From BOKV01 sp041987205 (GTDB lineage: Bacteria; Pseudomonadota; Alphaproteobacteria; Rhizobiales; Rhizobiaceae), in assembly GCA_041987205.1 (NCBI GenBank), contig JBHIWX010000020.1:1-52207 (forward strand): a DNA stretch of 52,207 bases. Direction: 5' to 3'. Below the pieces are notes generated by a model. The model did not search any database and was not told the origin of the DNA. It was given only the letters and a program-made list of their open reading frames with translations. Both the position numbers and the translations under genes were made by a program. This document shows, in pieces, positions 42,984-52,207 of this stretch. The stretch's first letter is position 1. Each line of letters opens with the position of its first letter.

Positions 42984-43622
42984 ATGAAAAGCCGGCGCGA
43001 GGCGGTGGCCGGCATGCTGTTGCGGCTTAGGGCCATGGGTCTGCCGCATCGCCTGATGAAGGCGCTCGAAGCCGTGCCGCGCCAGAACTTCGTACCGGTC
43101 ATGCATCTCGATGAATCCTACGATCGCGGCCAACTCCCGATCGAGTGCGGCCAGACCATGCCCGGCCCCGACCAGATTGCGCGCACGCTTCGCGAGTTTG
43201 ACGTGCGCGAGAACCATCGTGTCCTGGAGATCGGTACCGGCAGCGGCTACCAGACCGGCCTGCTCGCCACGCTGGCTGCCAAGGTGGTGAGTCTCGAACG
43301 CTATCGCACTCTGGTCGACAAGGCCGGCCAGCGCCTGTCCGCGCTCGGCATCGAGAATGTCGAACTGCGCCTGGCCGATGGCCGCGAGGGTGTGCCCGGC
43401 CAGACCTTCGACCGGATCGTCGCCAATTGCGCCTATGAGGAAGCGCCGCGCTTCTTCCTTGAGCAGCTCGCCTCCGAAGGCGTGCTGATCGCGCCGATCG
43501 GGCCGGCCGGCGGCGTGCAGACCCTGCGCAGGTTCACAAAGACCGGCTCGCGCTTCGAGGTGGTCGATCTGTTCGAGGTTCGCGTCCAGCCCTTCATGGA
43601 AGGCGTGTCCAGGGCGATCTGA
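42984..43622 (+). CDS. pcm: protein-L-isoaspartate O-methyltransferase
   Basis: A 212-residue PIMT. The SAM motif VLEIGTGSGYQTGLLA (about residue 78) and the PIMT region DRIVANCAYEEAP are present. It methylates L-isoaspartyl residues to start protein repair. ATG 42984 is chosen for length; only a weak ACGGAA precedes it. It follows surE and precedes nlpD, the usual stress-survival block. Confidence 0.93.
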   Translation: MKSRREAVAGMLLRLRAMGLPHRLMKALEAVPRQNFVPVMHLDESYDRGQLPIECGQTMPGPDQIARTLREFDVRENHRVLEIGTGSGYQTGLLATLAAKVVSLERYRTLVDKAGQRLSALGIENVELRLADGREGVPGQTFDRIVANCAYEEAPRFFLEQLASEGVLIAPIGPAGGVQTLRRFTKTGSRFEVVDLFEVRVQPFMEGVSRAI

Positions 43623-43731
43623 CGTCCGGGCCGCCAATTTGGCTCGGCGAAGTGGCTGCGCGACCGTCGCTTCGGCGAAAAACACAGGCCCGCCCGGCCA
43701 AAATCTCCAATTTGAACAAAATTCGAGACAT

Positions 43732-43762
43732 TTAACCCGACGGTAAGATTAACGGCCTTTAA
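43732..43762 (+). promoter_or_regulatory. possible CtrA-type sites before nlpD
   Basis: TTAA-N7-GTAAG at 43732-43747 is a one-to-two-base variant of the CtrA box TTAA-N7-TTAAC, and TTAA-N6-TTAA at 43749-43762 follows. Both are near nlpD, a division gene. Weak evidence; no -10/-35 was assigned. Confidence 0.35.
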
Positions 43763-43797
43763 TGCTCGTGGAGTCCTTGAGTATCGCGAGTATGACA

Positions 43798-45180
43798 ATG
43801 CTGGTCTTGCGTAGCCGCACACAATTTTTTCGCCACCTGGCGGCGATCGGCGCCCTTGCAGTCACCGTCGCGGGTTGCAGTTCAGATTTTACCCGTTTCA
43901 ATTCGGATCTGTATGCCTCGACCGCGCAGCAGCCGGTGAGTTCGTCCAATCCCTATCCGGGTGACCTCGACACCACCACCACCTCTTCGGTCGGTACGAA
44001 TGGCGGCCTTTCGGCGCCGCATCCGGTGTCGAATGTCGGAGGCGCGCCCGATCATGCGGGCTATCGTCCAGGCGCGACAACCAGCCAGTCCACCGCGATG
44101 CAGTGGTCGAACGGCAATACGGCGCCGGGCAATCCAGGCACCTACGATCCCAATTACCGGCCGCAGCAGCAGACCGTCGCGCGTGGCGATCTGCCCGCGG
44201 CGGGCACCGATTCCTTCACGACAGCCTCGGTCGCGCCAGCGCAGCAGGCCCCGCAGCAGCAGGCAACTGCGAATCCGGGCAATGGCGTGCGCGGCTGGAG
44301 TGCGACCGGCGGCACCACCGTCACGCTTAGAAGCGGCGAGACGCTCTACAATCTTTCCAAGCGCTACGGCGTGCCGGTCTCCGCGCTGATGAAGGCCAAC
44401 GGCATTTCCGATCCGGGCCGCGTCCAGGCGGGCCAGCAGATCGTCGTGCCGACCTATGTCTATGGTCGCGACGTTCCGGTTTCCGCGCCGGACAACAATC
44501 CGCAGACCCGGCTTGCCAGCGCCTCGCGCGGCGAACTCTACGCGCCGGACATCGCCGCCATTCCGGTGCCCGAGCGCCGCCCGCGCCACGTTGCCTCGCG
44601 TCGTGACCGCGCGCTGCAGCAGCCCGCGCCGACCAACATGGCGTCGCGCATGAACACGGGCGGTCCCGCCGTCGACCGCGTCGTCACCAGTTCGACACAG
44701 GCGCCCAAACCCTATGTCAAGCCGCAGACGGAAGCCCGCAAGACCGAACGTGATGACCGCGTCGCCGCCACCTCGCAGCCGGCACCGGCGCGCACCGGCA
44801 TCGACCAGTTCCGCTGGCCGGTTCGCGGCAAGGTCATCTCCGGCTTCGGCGAGAAGGTCGCCTCCGGCCGCAATGACGGCATCGACATCTCCGTGCCGGA
44901 AGGCACCGCCGTCAAGGCGGTCGAAAACGGCGTGGTGGTCTATTCGGGTAGCGAACTGGAAGGCTTCGGCAATCTGATCCTGATCCGCCATGCCGATGGC
45001 TGGGTCTCGGCCTATGCCCACAACAAGACCTTGCAGGCATCGCGTGGCGACGAGGTTCGCCGCGGCCAGATCATCGCCCGCTCCGGACGCACCGGCAACA
45101 CCGAACTGCCGAAGCTGCATTTTGAATTGCGGCGCAACTCCGTGCCGCTCGATCCGATCAAGTATCTGGGTGGGGCTTAA
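43798..45180 (+). CDS. nlpD: NlpD-like LysM/LytM lipoprotein with degenerate peptidase site
   Basis: A 460-residue lipoprotein (lipobox TVAG-Cys27), with a disordered Pro/Gln/Thr-rich part, a LysM domain (about 174-218) and a C-terminal LytM/M23 domain (about 337-456). The first zinc-ligand His of M23 is replaced by Asn (NDGID at 359-363), as in E. coli NlpD, while LHFELR remains. It is therefore probably an activator of a cell-separation amidase, not a peptidase. Start choices are ATG 43762, 43792 or 43798; the last suits the lipoprotein signal. A terminator follows. Confidence 0.85.
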   Translation: MLVLRSRTQFFRHLAAIGALAVTVAGCSSDFTRFNSDLYASTAQQPVSSSNPYPGDLDTTTTSSVGTNGGLSAPHPVSNVGGAPDHAGYRPGATTSQSTAMQWSNGNTAPGNPGTYDPNYRPQQQTVARGDLPAAGTDSFTTASVAPAQQAPQQQATANPGNGVRGWSATGGTTVTLRSGETLYNLSKRYGVPVSALMKANGISDPGRVQAGQQIVVPTYVYGRDVPVSAPDNNPQTRLASASRGELYAPDIAAIPVPERRPRHVASRRDRALQQPAPTNMASRMNTGGPAVDRVVTSSTQAPKPYVKPQTEARKTERDDRVAATSQPAPARTGIDQFRWPVRGKVISGFGEKVASGRNDGIDISVPEGTAVKAVENGVVVYSGSELEGFGNLILIRHADGWVSAYAHNKTLQASRGDEVRRGQIIARSGRTGNTELPKLHFELRRNSVPLDPIKYLGGA

Positions 45181-45216
45181 GCCCAGGGGGTGATAAGAAA
45201 AGACCTTCAGTCGACT

Positions 45217-45250
45217 GGCCCGCTCGTCAACCGCGCGGGCCTTTTCTTTT
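45217..45250 (+). terminator. intrinsic terminator after nlpD
   Basis: Stem GGCCCGC/GCGGGCC with an 11-base loop, followed by TTTTCTTTT. It lies between nlpD and the convergent ATPase gene. Confidence 0.85.
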
Positions 45251-45256
45251 CTCTAT

Positions 45257-46126
45257 CTAGTTCAATGACTTGCCGAGCCGGCCCGCCAAATCCTGGATGA
45301 ACTGCCAGGCGACGCGGCCCGAACGGCTGCCGCGTGTCGTGGCCCATTCCAGCGCTTCCGCACGCAGTTTTTCGGGCGCGATGTCGAGCCCGAAATGGTC
45401 GACATAGCCGTCGATCATCGCCAGATAATCGTCCTGGCTGCACTTGTGGAAGCCCAGCCACAGGCCGAACCGGTCCGAGAGCGACACCTTCTCCTCGACG
45501 GCTTCGTGCGGGTTGATCGCGGTCGAGCGCTCGTTCTCGATCATGTCGCGTGGCAGGAGATGCCGCCGGTTCGACGTGGCGTAGAAGATAACGTTTTCCG
45601 GCCTTCCCTCGATACCGCCTTCCAGCGCCGCCTTCAGCGATTTGTAGGAGGTGTCGTCGGTGTCGAAGGAAAGGTCCCGGCCGCCGAGGATCGTCAGCAG
45701 CGCCGGCAGGGAATGGATGTCCTCGCGATGGATTTCGACCAGCCTGAGCCCGTCGCCGCCGCGTCTTGCATTGACCGATTCATGCACGGCCTTGACCAGC
45801 GACGATTTGCCCATGCCGCGTGCGCCCCACAACAGCGCGTTGTTGGCGGCGTGACCGGAGGCGAAACGTTCGGTGTTCTCTTCAAGGATGTCGCGCATGC
45901 GGTCGATACCCTTGAGCAGGGGCAGGGCGACGCGATTGACCTTCGGGACGGGCTGCAGCCAATGCCCCTCGGCATGCCACACGAAGGCATCGGCCGCGTC
46001 GAAATCGGGTTCCGGGGTCTCCGGTGGCACCGCGCGCTCGATCAGTTTCGCCAGATGGTCCAGCCTGTCGCCCAGCGCCTTGCCCAGTTCCCGTATTGCC
46101 TCGTCGGACACGTCTTTCTCCATCAT
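45257..46126 (-). CDS. DUF815 family ATP-binding protein
   Basis: A 289-residue P-loop AAA-type protein of the DUF815 family. Walker A GARGMGKSS is at 101-109, and IHREDIHSLP with sensor-like TSNRRHLLP further on. Its cellular role is unknown. The start is ATG 46126 or 46123 (ATGATG). It is convergent to nlpD, whose terminator lies next to its stop, and divergent from yajC. Confidence 0.87.
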   Translation of the reverse strand: MMEKDVSDEAIRELGKALGDRLDHLAKLIERAVPPETPEPDFDAADAFVWHAEGHWLQPVPKVNRVALPLLKGIDRMRDILEENTERFASGHAANNALLWGARGMGKSSLVKAVHESVNARRGGDGLRLVEIHREDIHSLPALLTILGGRDLSFDTDDTSYKSLKAALEGGIEGRPENVIFYATSNRRHLLPRDMIENERSTAINPHEAVEEKVSLSDRFGLWLGFHKCSQDDYLAMIDGYVDHFGLDIAPEKLRAEALEWATTRGSRSGRVAWQFIQDLAGRLGKSLN

Positions 46127-46236
46127 CCTGTCACTTTTTTGCCGGCTCGCTCTAGCATGTAGGCCGTCGGGCGAAAAGCGGCGCGGTCCGGCGACGGGTC
46201 GGTCGAAACGCCACGCCGGCAAACCGTTATGCGCGT

Positions 46237-46264
46237 TTGCAATTGCCGGGCGGATAGCTATATT
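46237..46264 (+). promoter_or_regulatory. sigma-70-type promoter of yajC-secDF
   Basis: TTGCAA (46237-46242) and TATATT (46259-46264) are 16 bases apart; the -10 matches five of six. The transcript would start near 46271, about 80 bases before yajC. Confidence 0.5.
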
Positions 46265-46353
46265 CCGCGCCACATCGGCGCGGGCGCTCCCGAAGGCATT
46301 TCGGACGGGTCGCGACCACGGTAAACTAGTCAGAGAATTGGGAGACGCGGCGC

Positions 46354-46692
46354 ATGTTTGTGACCCCGGCCTATGCACAGACCGCCGGCGGCGGCGGTGA
46401 AATCATGATGAGCATCCTTCCGTTCGTGCTCATCTTCGTGATCATGTATTTCCTGATCATCCGTCCGCAGCGCCAACAGGCGAAGACGCGCGAGGCCATG
46501 TTGGCCGCGATCCGCCGCAACGACACCATCGTCACGGGCGGCGGCGTTGTGGGCAAGGTCACCAAGGTGATCGACGATGCCGAACTCGAAGTCGAGATCG
46601 CGCCCGACACCAAGGTGCGCGTGATGCGTTCCATGGTCGCCGACGTCAGGGTGAAGGGCGAACCGGCCAAGCCCGCCAAGGCGGCAAAGTAA
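46354..46692 (+). CDS. yajC: preprotein translocase subunit YajC
   Basis: A 112-residue single-pass YajC: hydrophobic helix about 18-38, then the conserved FLIIRPQRQQAK and GDTI-like VTGGGVVGKV region. It joins the SecDF-YajC complex that assists Sec export. GGGAG lies nine bases before ATG 46354. secDF follows by 39 bp. Confidence 0.95.
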   Translation: MFVTPAYAQTAGGGGEIMMSILPFVLIFVIMYFLIIRPQRQQAKTREAMLAAIRRNDTIVTGGGVVGKVTKVIDDAELEVEIAPDTKVRVMRSMVADVRVKGEPAKPAKAAK

Positions 46693-46731
46693 GCACCGGT
46701 ACGCGCAACCAAAGGTTCTGGACAACCACAC

Positions 46732-49351
<2,620 letters not shown>

Positions 49352-49362
<11 letters not shown>

Positions 49363-49783
49363 CGAAAACCAGGGCGACGGCGAGCGGGCGACAGGTTCGC
49401 CCGGTTTCGAATTGCGTCCTGCCCATTATCCCGGCCGCGCGCCCATCGACGCCTATGGCAATGGCGGGTTCCGGTTCGCCGACATGAGCCATCGCGGCAG
49501 CGTACTGATGCTGCCGAGCGGCATCTACGCCTGGAACCTGGCATCATCCGCCGATCTGTCGATGGAGAGCCTGTCGCGCGTGCTCGACGAGGCCGACAAT
49601 GTCGAGATCCTGCTGGTCGGCACGGGACTAGAACTAAGACCCTTGCCCGAGGCATGGCGCGCGACTTTCCGGGAAGCGGCGATTTCGGCAGACTCCATGT
49701 CGACCGGCGCAGCGGTGCGCACCTACAATGTACTTTTGGCCGAGGGCAGGGCGGTCGCTGCCGCGCTCGTCGCGGTCGACTGA
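49352..49783 (+). CDS. Mth938-like (DUF498) domain protein, NDUFAF3-type
   Basis: A 143-residue protein of the Mth938-like/DUF498 fold. YGNGGFRF and LVGTGLELRPLP are the family signatures. The human homologue NDUFAF3 is a complex I assembly factor, and a bacterial association of this gene with secDF has been noted in the literature as I recall. It starts inside the end of secDF (11-bp overlap), with GGAG just before. The next gene starts six bases after its stop, so it forms part of the yajC-secDF operon. Confidence 0.85.
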
Positions 49784-49789
49784 CCGGCG

Positions 49790-50626
49790 ATGCCCGATCC
49801 CGCCCATACCTGTTTGGAACTGCTGCGCGAGGCCGATCCCGACCGCTATCTCGCCTGTCTCTGGCTGCGCGAGGAATGGCGCGGTGCCATCGCCGCGCTC
49901 TACGCCTTCGATGTAGAGATCGCGCGCATTCCGACGCTGGTCTCCGAGCCGATGCCGGGCGAGATCCGCCTGCAATGGTGGCGCGAGATCGTTTTAGGTA
50001 CGCGGGAATCAGGCGACCACCCCGTGGCCACGGCGCTGCTGGACGCCATCACGCGCCACGACCTGCCGGTTGCCGCCTTCGATACCTGTCTGGAGGCGCG
50101 CATCTTCGATCTGTATCACGATCCGATGCCCGACAGGGCGAGTTTCGAGGGCTATGCGGGCGAGACGGAATCCATGCTGCTGACCTTGGCTGCTCAATGC
50201 GCAGGCCTGTCGCGCGGCGCCGATCCCGCCGACGCCTGCGGCCATGGTGGCGTAGCGCGGACGATTGCCGCCACGTTGCGCGCCACCGCGCTGCATCGCC
50301 ATCAAAAACGCTGCCATGTACCGGCAGACATGCTCGCAAATGCCGGTCTGGAAGTCGGTGCATGGCTTGGCGAAGACCCTGGTGCGCGCCATTTGGCCGT
50401 CGTGCATGCGATGGTCGATTGGGGCCATGAACATCTGGCTAAGGCGCGCGCCGCCATCGACAGGATCGACAGCGAGCACCGGGCGGTGTTCCTGCCGCTC
50501 GCCACGGTGGATGCTTGGCTGCGGGCTGCGCGCCGCGCCGGACCGGACCTGTTCGATCAGCCGCTTTCGATCTCGCCCCTGCGCCGGCAATGGGCCACGG
50601 CGAGGGCCGCGCTGACGGGGCTGTGA
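49790..50626 (+). CDS. phytoene/squalene synthase-like protein (NDUFAF6-type)
   Basis: A 278-residue trans-isoprenyl diphosphate synthase fold protein. Helical text such as YAFDVEIARI and RLQWWREIVLG matches the squalene/phytoene synthase family, but the metal-binding Asp-rich motifs (DxxxD) are not intact, so prenyl coupling is doubtful. The human homologue NDUFAF6 helps assemble complex I. With the preceding NDUFAF3-like gene six bases upstream, it suggests a shared complex I assembly or membrane role. A carotenoid synthase role is unlikely without other crt genes. Confidence 0.83.
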   Translation: MPDPAHTCLELLREADPDRYLACLWLREEWRGAIAALYAFDVEIARIPTLVSEPMPGEIRLQWWREIVLGTRESGDHPVATALLDAITRHDLPVAAFDTCLEARIFDLYHDPMPDRASFEGYAGETESMLLTLAAQCAGLSRGADPADACGHGGVARTIAATLRATALHRHQKRCHVPADMLANAGLEVGAWLGEDPGARHLAVVHAMVDWGHEHLAKARAAIDRIDSEHRAVFLPLATVDAWLRAARRAGPDLFDQPLSISPLRRQWATARAALTGL

Positions 50627-50644
50627 GGCCTTCCGTAAGAAATT

Positions 50645-50884
50645 CTACGCGTCGGCAATCCAGTGAAGTCTGTCTCGAACGTACTTCATTTCCATGCTGC
50701 CGGTGACGGCATAAGAAGTTGTCGCTGGCTGAACTTTGACGTGGCCGACACTGCGTTCGTATTGCTCATACGTGTCACACCTTAACATGGCCTTGTAGAA
50801 TACATGACGAGGATCATGGAGCCTTACTGCGCGTTCCCGAATGGCCTTGTTATTGATTATCTTGAATTTTCCAAGTGTCGCCAT
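50645..50884 (-). CDS. small lower-GC hypothetical protein
   Basis: A 79-residue protein with no recognised family; it is basic, with several Tyr and Arg, and has no signal peptide or transmembrane segment. The 240 bases of 50641-50880 have 116 G+C (48%), clearly below neighbours, which suggests recent transfer. A GGTGAAG-like ribosome site stands about 8-10 bases before ATG 50884, 10 bases after the stop of the alpha/beta hydrolase, so they may share a message. It could also be a chance frame. Confidence 0.5.
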   Translation of the reverse strand: MATLGKFKIINNKAIRERAVRLHDPRHVFYKAMLRCDTYEQYERSVGHVKVQPATTSYAVTGSMEMKYVRDRLHWIADA

Positions 50885-50894
50885 GCCTATTGCT

Positions 50895-51695
50895 TCACCC
50901 CAACCCCTTCAGCCAGTCGATGAAAAGATCGGCGGCCTGCTGCCACTGGCTTGCCAGCATCAGATCGTGCGGTGCGCCGTCAATGATGTGACACACGCCG
51001 CCATAGGCCTGCGCGGTCGCCCGCTGCGAGGCCGGCGAGAACAGGAAATCCTTCTCCGCGCCGACCACCATGACCGGAATGCCGGGATCGAACCGCCAGG
51101 CAAGGCCGAGCCCCAGCATGTCGAGATAGCCGAGATAGGATTCGTCGCCGAGTTTTGCGGCGAAGGCCTCCGCGTCCTCGTCCGGCACGTCGGGTTCGAG
51201 GAAAAGTTCCCGCGCCCGGTCCCCTGTGCGCACGATCGGATAGAGCGTCCAGCGCAAATTGGCTTCGGCGAAGATCAGTGGATGGCGCAGCGCCACTTTC
51301 AGTGTTGCCGGCCAGACCCCGTTCCACGGCACGGTGGCGAGCAGACCCGCGCCGGCGAGCCGTTCGGGCGCGCGCTTCATGCAGTGCTGGGTGACCAGCC
51401 CGCCCATGGAATGCCCGATCAGCACGGGTTTCCGTTCCATGGTCGCGACCACGGACAGCACATCCTCGACATAATCGGTTATGCGGTTGAAGCGCATCGA
51501 TTTGACGGCAGCGCTCTTGCCATGTCCGCGCAGGTCGAGCGCCGCTACATCGATGCCAGCTTGCGTGAAGTGGTCGAAGAAATGCTCCTGCCAGCACCAC
51601 GCACCATGCCATGCGCCATGTACGAACAGTACGGGCGGACAGGACGTATTGCCCCGCGCCTTTTTCCGGTAGATTTCGATGGTGTTACCAGCCAT
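50895..51695 (-). CDS. alpha/beta hydrolase
   Basis: A 266-residue alpha/beta hydrolase fold enzyme. HGAWHGAWCW forms the oxyanion region, the nucleophile is Ser96 in GHSMGG, an acidic residue is in VGAEKDF and the final His is in DGAPHDL. The family includes esterases, lipases and C-C hydrolases; the substrate is unknown. No strong ribosome site is seen. It is divergent from the partial membrane protein gene at the right edge. Confidence 0.87.
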   Translation of the reverse strand: MAGNTIEIYRKKARGNTSCPPVLFVHGAWHGAWCWQEHFFDHFTQAGIDVAALDLRGHGKSAAVKSMRFNRITDYVEDVLSVVATMERKPVLIGHSMGGLVTQHCMKRAPERLAGAGLLATVPWNGVWPATLKVALRHPLIFAEANLRWTLYPIVRTGDRARELFLEPDVPDEDAEAFAAKLGDESYLGYLDMLGLGLAWRFDPGIPVMVVGAEKDFLFSPASQRATAQAYGGVCHIIDGAPHDLMLASQWQQAADLFIDWLKGLG

Positions 51696-51865
51696 GGGCC
51701 AGCATGGCTTCTATCGGCGCGTTTGGCAATCGGCCGGGCAGGGACGCCATGGTCGGGGGATCGACCGGACGATCCGCATTGCGACCGGGGGAGGAAGTGC
51801 CGTGTTTCGATGCCTCTATTTCGTTCTGCTTGCCATTCCTTTGACGTAAAGGTAAGAGGCGCGTC

Positions 51866-52207
51866 ATGCCGCTCGAGATACTCGTCATCATGGTCGTGGC
51901 CGGCGTTTCGCTGATCGTCGCCGTCGTCGCCTTTTCCGGCCTGTCGCACACTGCGCGGTTCGACGACGAGGACCATGCGCGCCGTCTTGTGACGGAGGAA
52001 TTCCCTGACGCGACGCTCGGCGAGGGCATTGTGTCGGGCGACGGCAAGGCGGCGTTCTTCCGCTGCGGCAATGACAGGATCGCGGTCGCCGCCGCCATGG
52101 GCGATCGCTACGTGCTGCGCCTGCTCGAGCGCAAGGCGGTGCACCCCTTCGCCGTGAAGGGCGACGGCGCTGCGAAAATCCGTTTCGACGATTTCACATT
52201 TCCCGCA
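51866..52207 (+). CDS. membrane-anchored hypothetical protein (partial, cut by window end)
   Basis: At least 114 residues, open to the window edge. The first 25 residues form one hydrophobic helix, and the rest is a soluble mixed region (RFDDEDHARRL, GDGKAAFFRCGND, AVKGDGAAKIRFDDFTFP). AGAGG lies before ATG 51866. I do not recognise the family. Confidence 0.7.
   Translation, partial: MPLEILVIMVVAGVSLIVAVVAFSGLSHTARFDDEDHARRLVTEEFPDATLGEGIVSGDGKAAFFRCGNDRIAVAAAMGDRYVLRLLERKAVHPFAVKGDGAAKIRFDDFTFPA

Noticed and set aside
49790..50626. Carotenoid or hopanoid biosynthesis gene
   Set aside because: The Asp-rich catalytic motifs are incomplete and no other crt, hpn or shc genes are near; the operon context fits the NDUFAF6 type better.

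Overview
The window is about 52 kb of chromosome from an alphaproteobacterium, most likely of the order Hyphomicrobiales/Rhizobiales (Mesorhizobium/Phyllobacteriaceae-like). The reasons are high GC with strong third-position bias, a fused SecDF, PopZ beside valS, an ExoR-like Sel1 protein, and the gene order argS - SPOR protein - nagZ - scpA - scpB - tatABC - serS - surE - pcm - nlpD - yajC - secDF, which I know from rhizobial genomes. No rRNA, tRNA, CRISPR array, prophage or insertion sequence was seen.

Region 1 (1-5256) is an L-carnitine catabolic locus on the minus strand: a beta-keto acid cleavage enzyme (CdhC type), a carnitine 3-dehydrogenase fused to a betainyl-CoA thioesterase (CdhA-CdhB), an acyl-CoA dehydrogenase and a DUF2161 nuclease-fold protein cut by the window edge. 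A divergent GATase1/AraC regulator of the CdhR type faces them. Together they should convert carnitine to glycine betaine plus acetoacetate. Region 2 (5348-9933) holds a class II aldolase-like protein, a GFA zinc protein, and a minus-strand group of zinc alcohol dehydrogenase, enolase-superfamily protein and beta-hydroxyacid dehydrogenase, possibly for a sugar acid or hydroxy acid. Region 3 (10245-20526) carries an L,D-transpeptidase, a small exported hydrolase, a DUF2189 membrane protein, popZ, valS, an exported six-Cys protein, a polyphosphate kinase 2 with a perfect FNR/FixK-type box upstream, and a methyltransferase.

Region 4 (20870-29575) has ilvD overlapping an exoR-like gene, then convergent xth - Cys-rich exported protein - GNAT, an NCS2 nucleobase permease behind a sigma-54-type promoter, an SH3b exported protein, erpA and dgt. 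Region 5 (29639-45180) is the housekeeping cluster argS to nlpD: translation, cell-envelope recycling and division, chromosome condensation (ScpAB), Tat export and repair functions. Region 6 (45257-52207) has a DUF815 ATPase, yajC - secDF followed by two homologues of mitochondrial complex I assembly factors (NDUFAF3 and NDUFAF6 types), an alpha/beta hydrolase with a lower-GC small gene, and a partial membrane protein.

The most unusual signal is in serS. An in-frame segment of about 60 residues, with DNA of about 45% GC against about 64% on both sides and a different codon choice, sits just before the conserved WLIPTAEVPLTN block of seryl-tRNA synthetase. It looks like a recombined foreign segment or an in-frame element inside an essential gene. 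Other points for follow-up are the enolase-superfamily protein lacking the usual first metal-binding Asp, the FNR box at ppk2, the sigma-54 promoter at the permease, a 15-bp tandem repeat carrying stop codons, and a run of perfect hairpins before nagZ.
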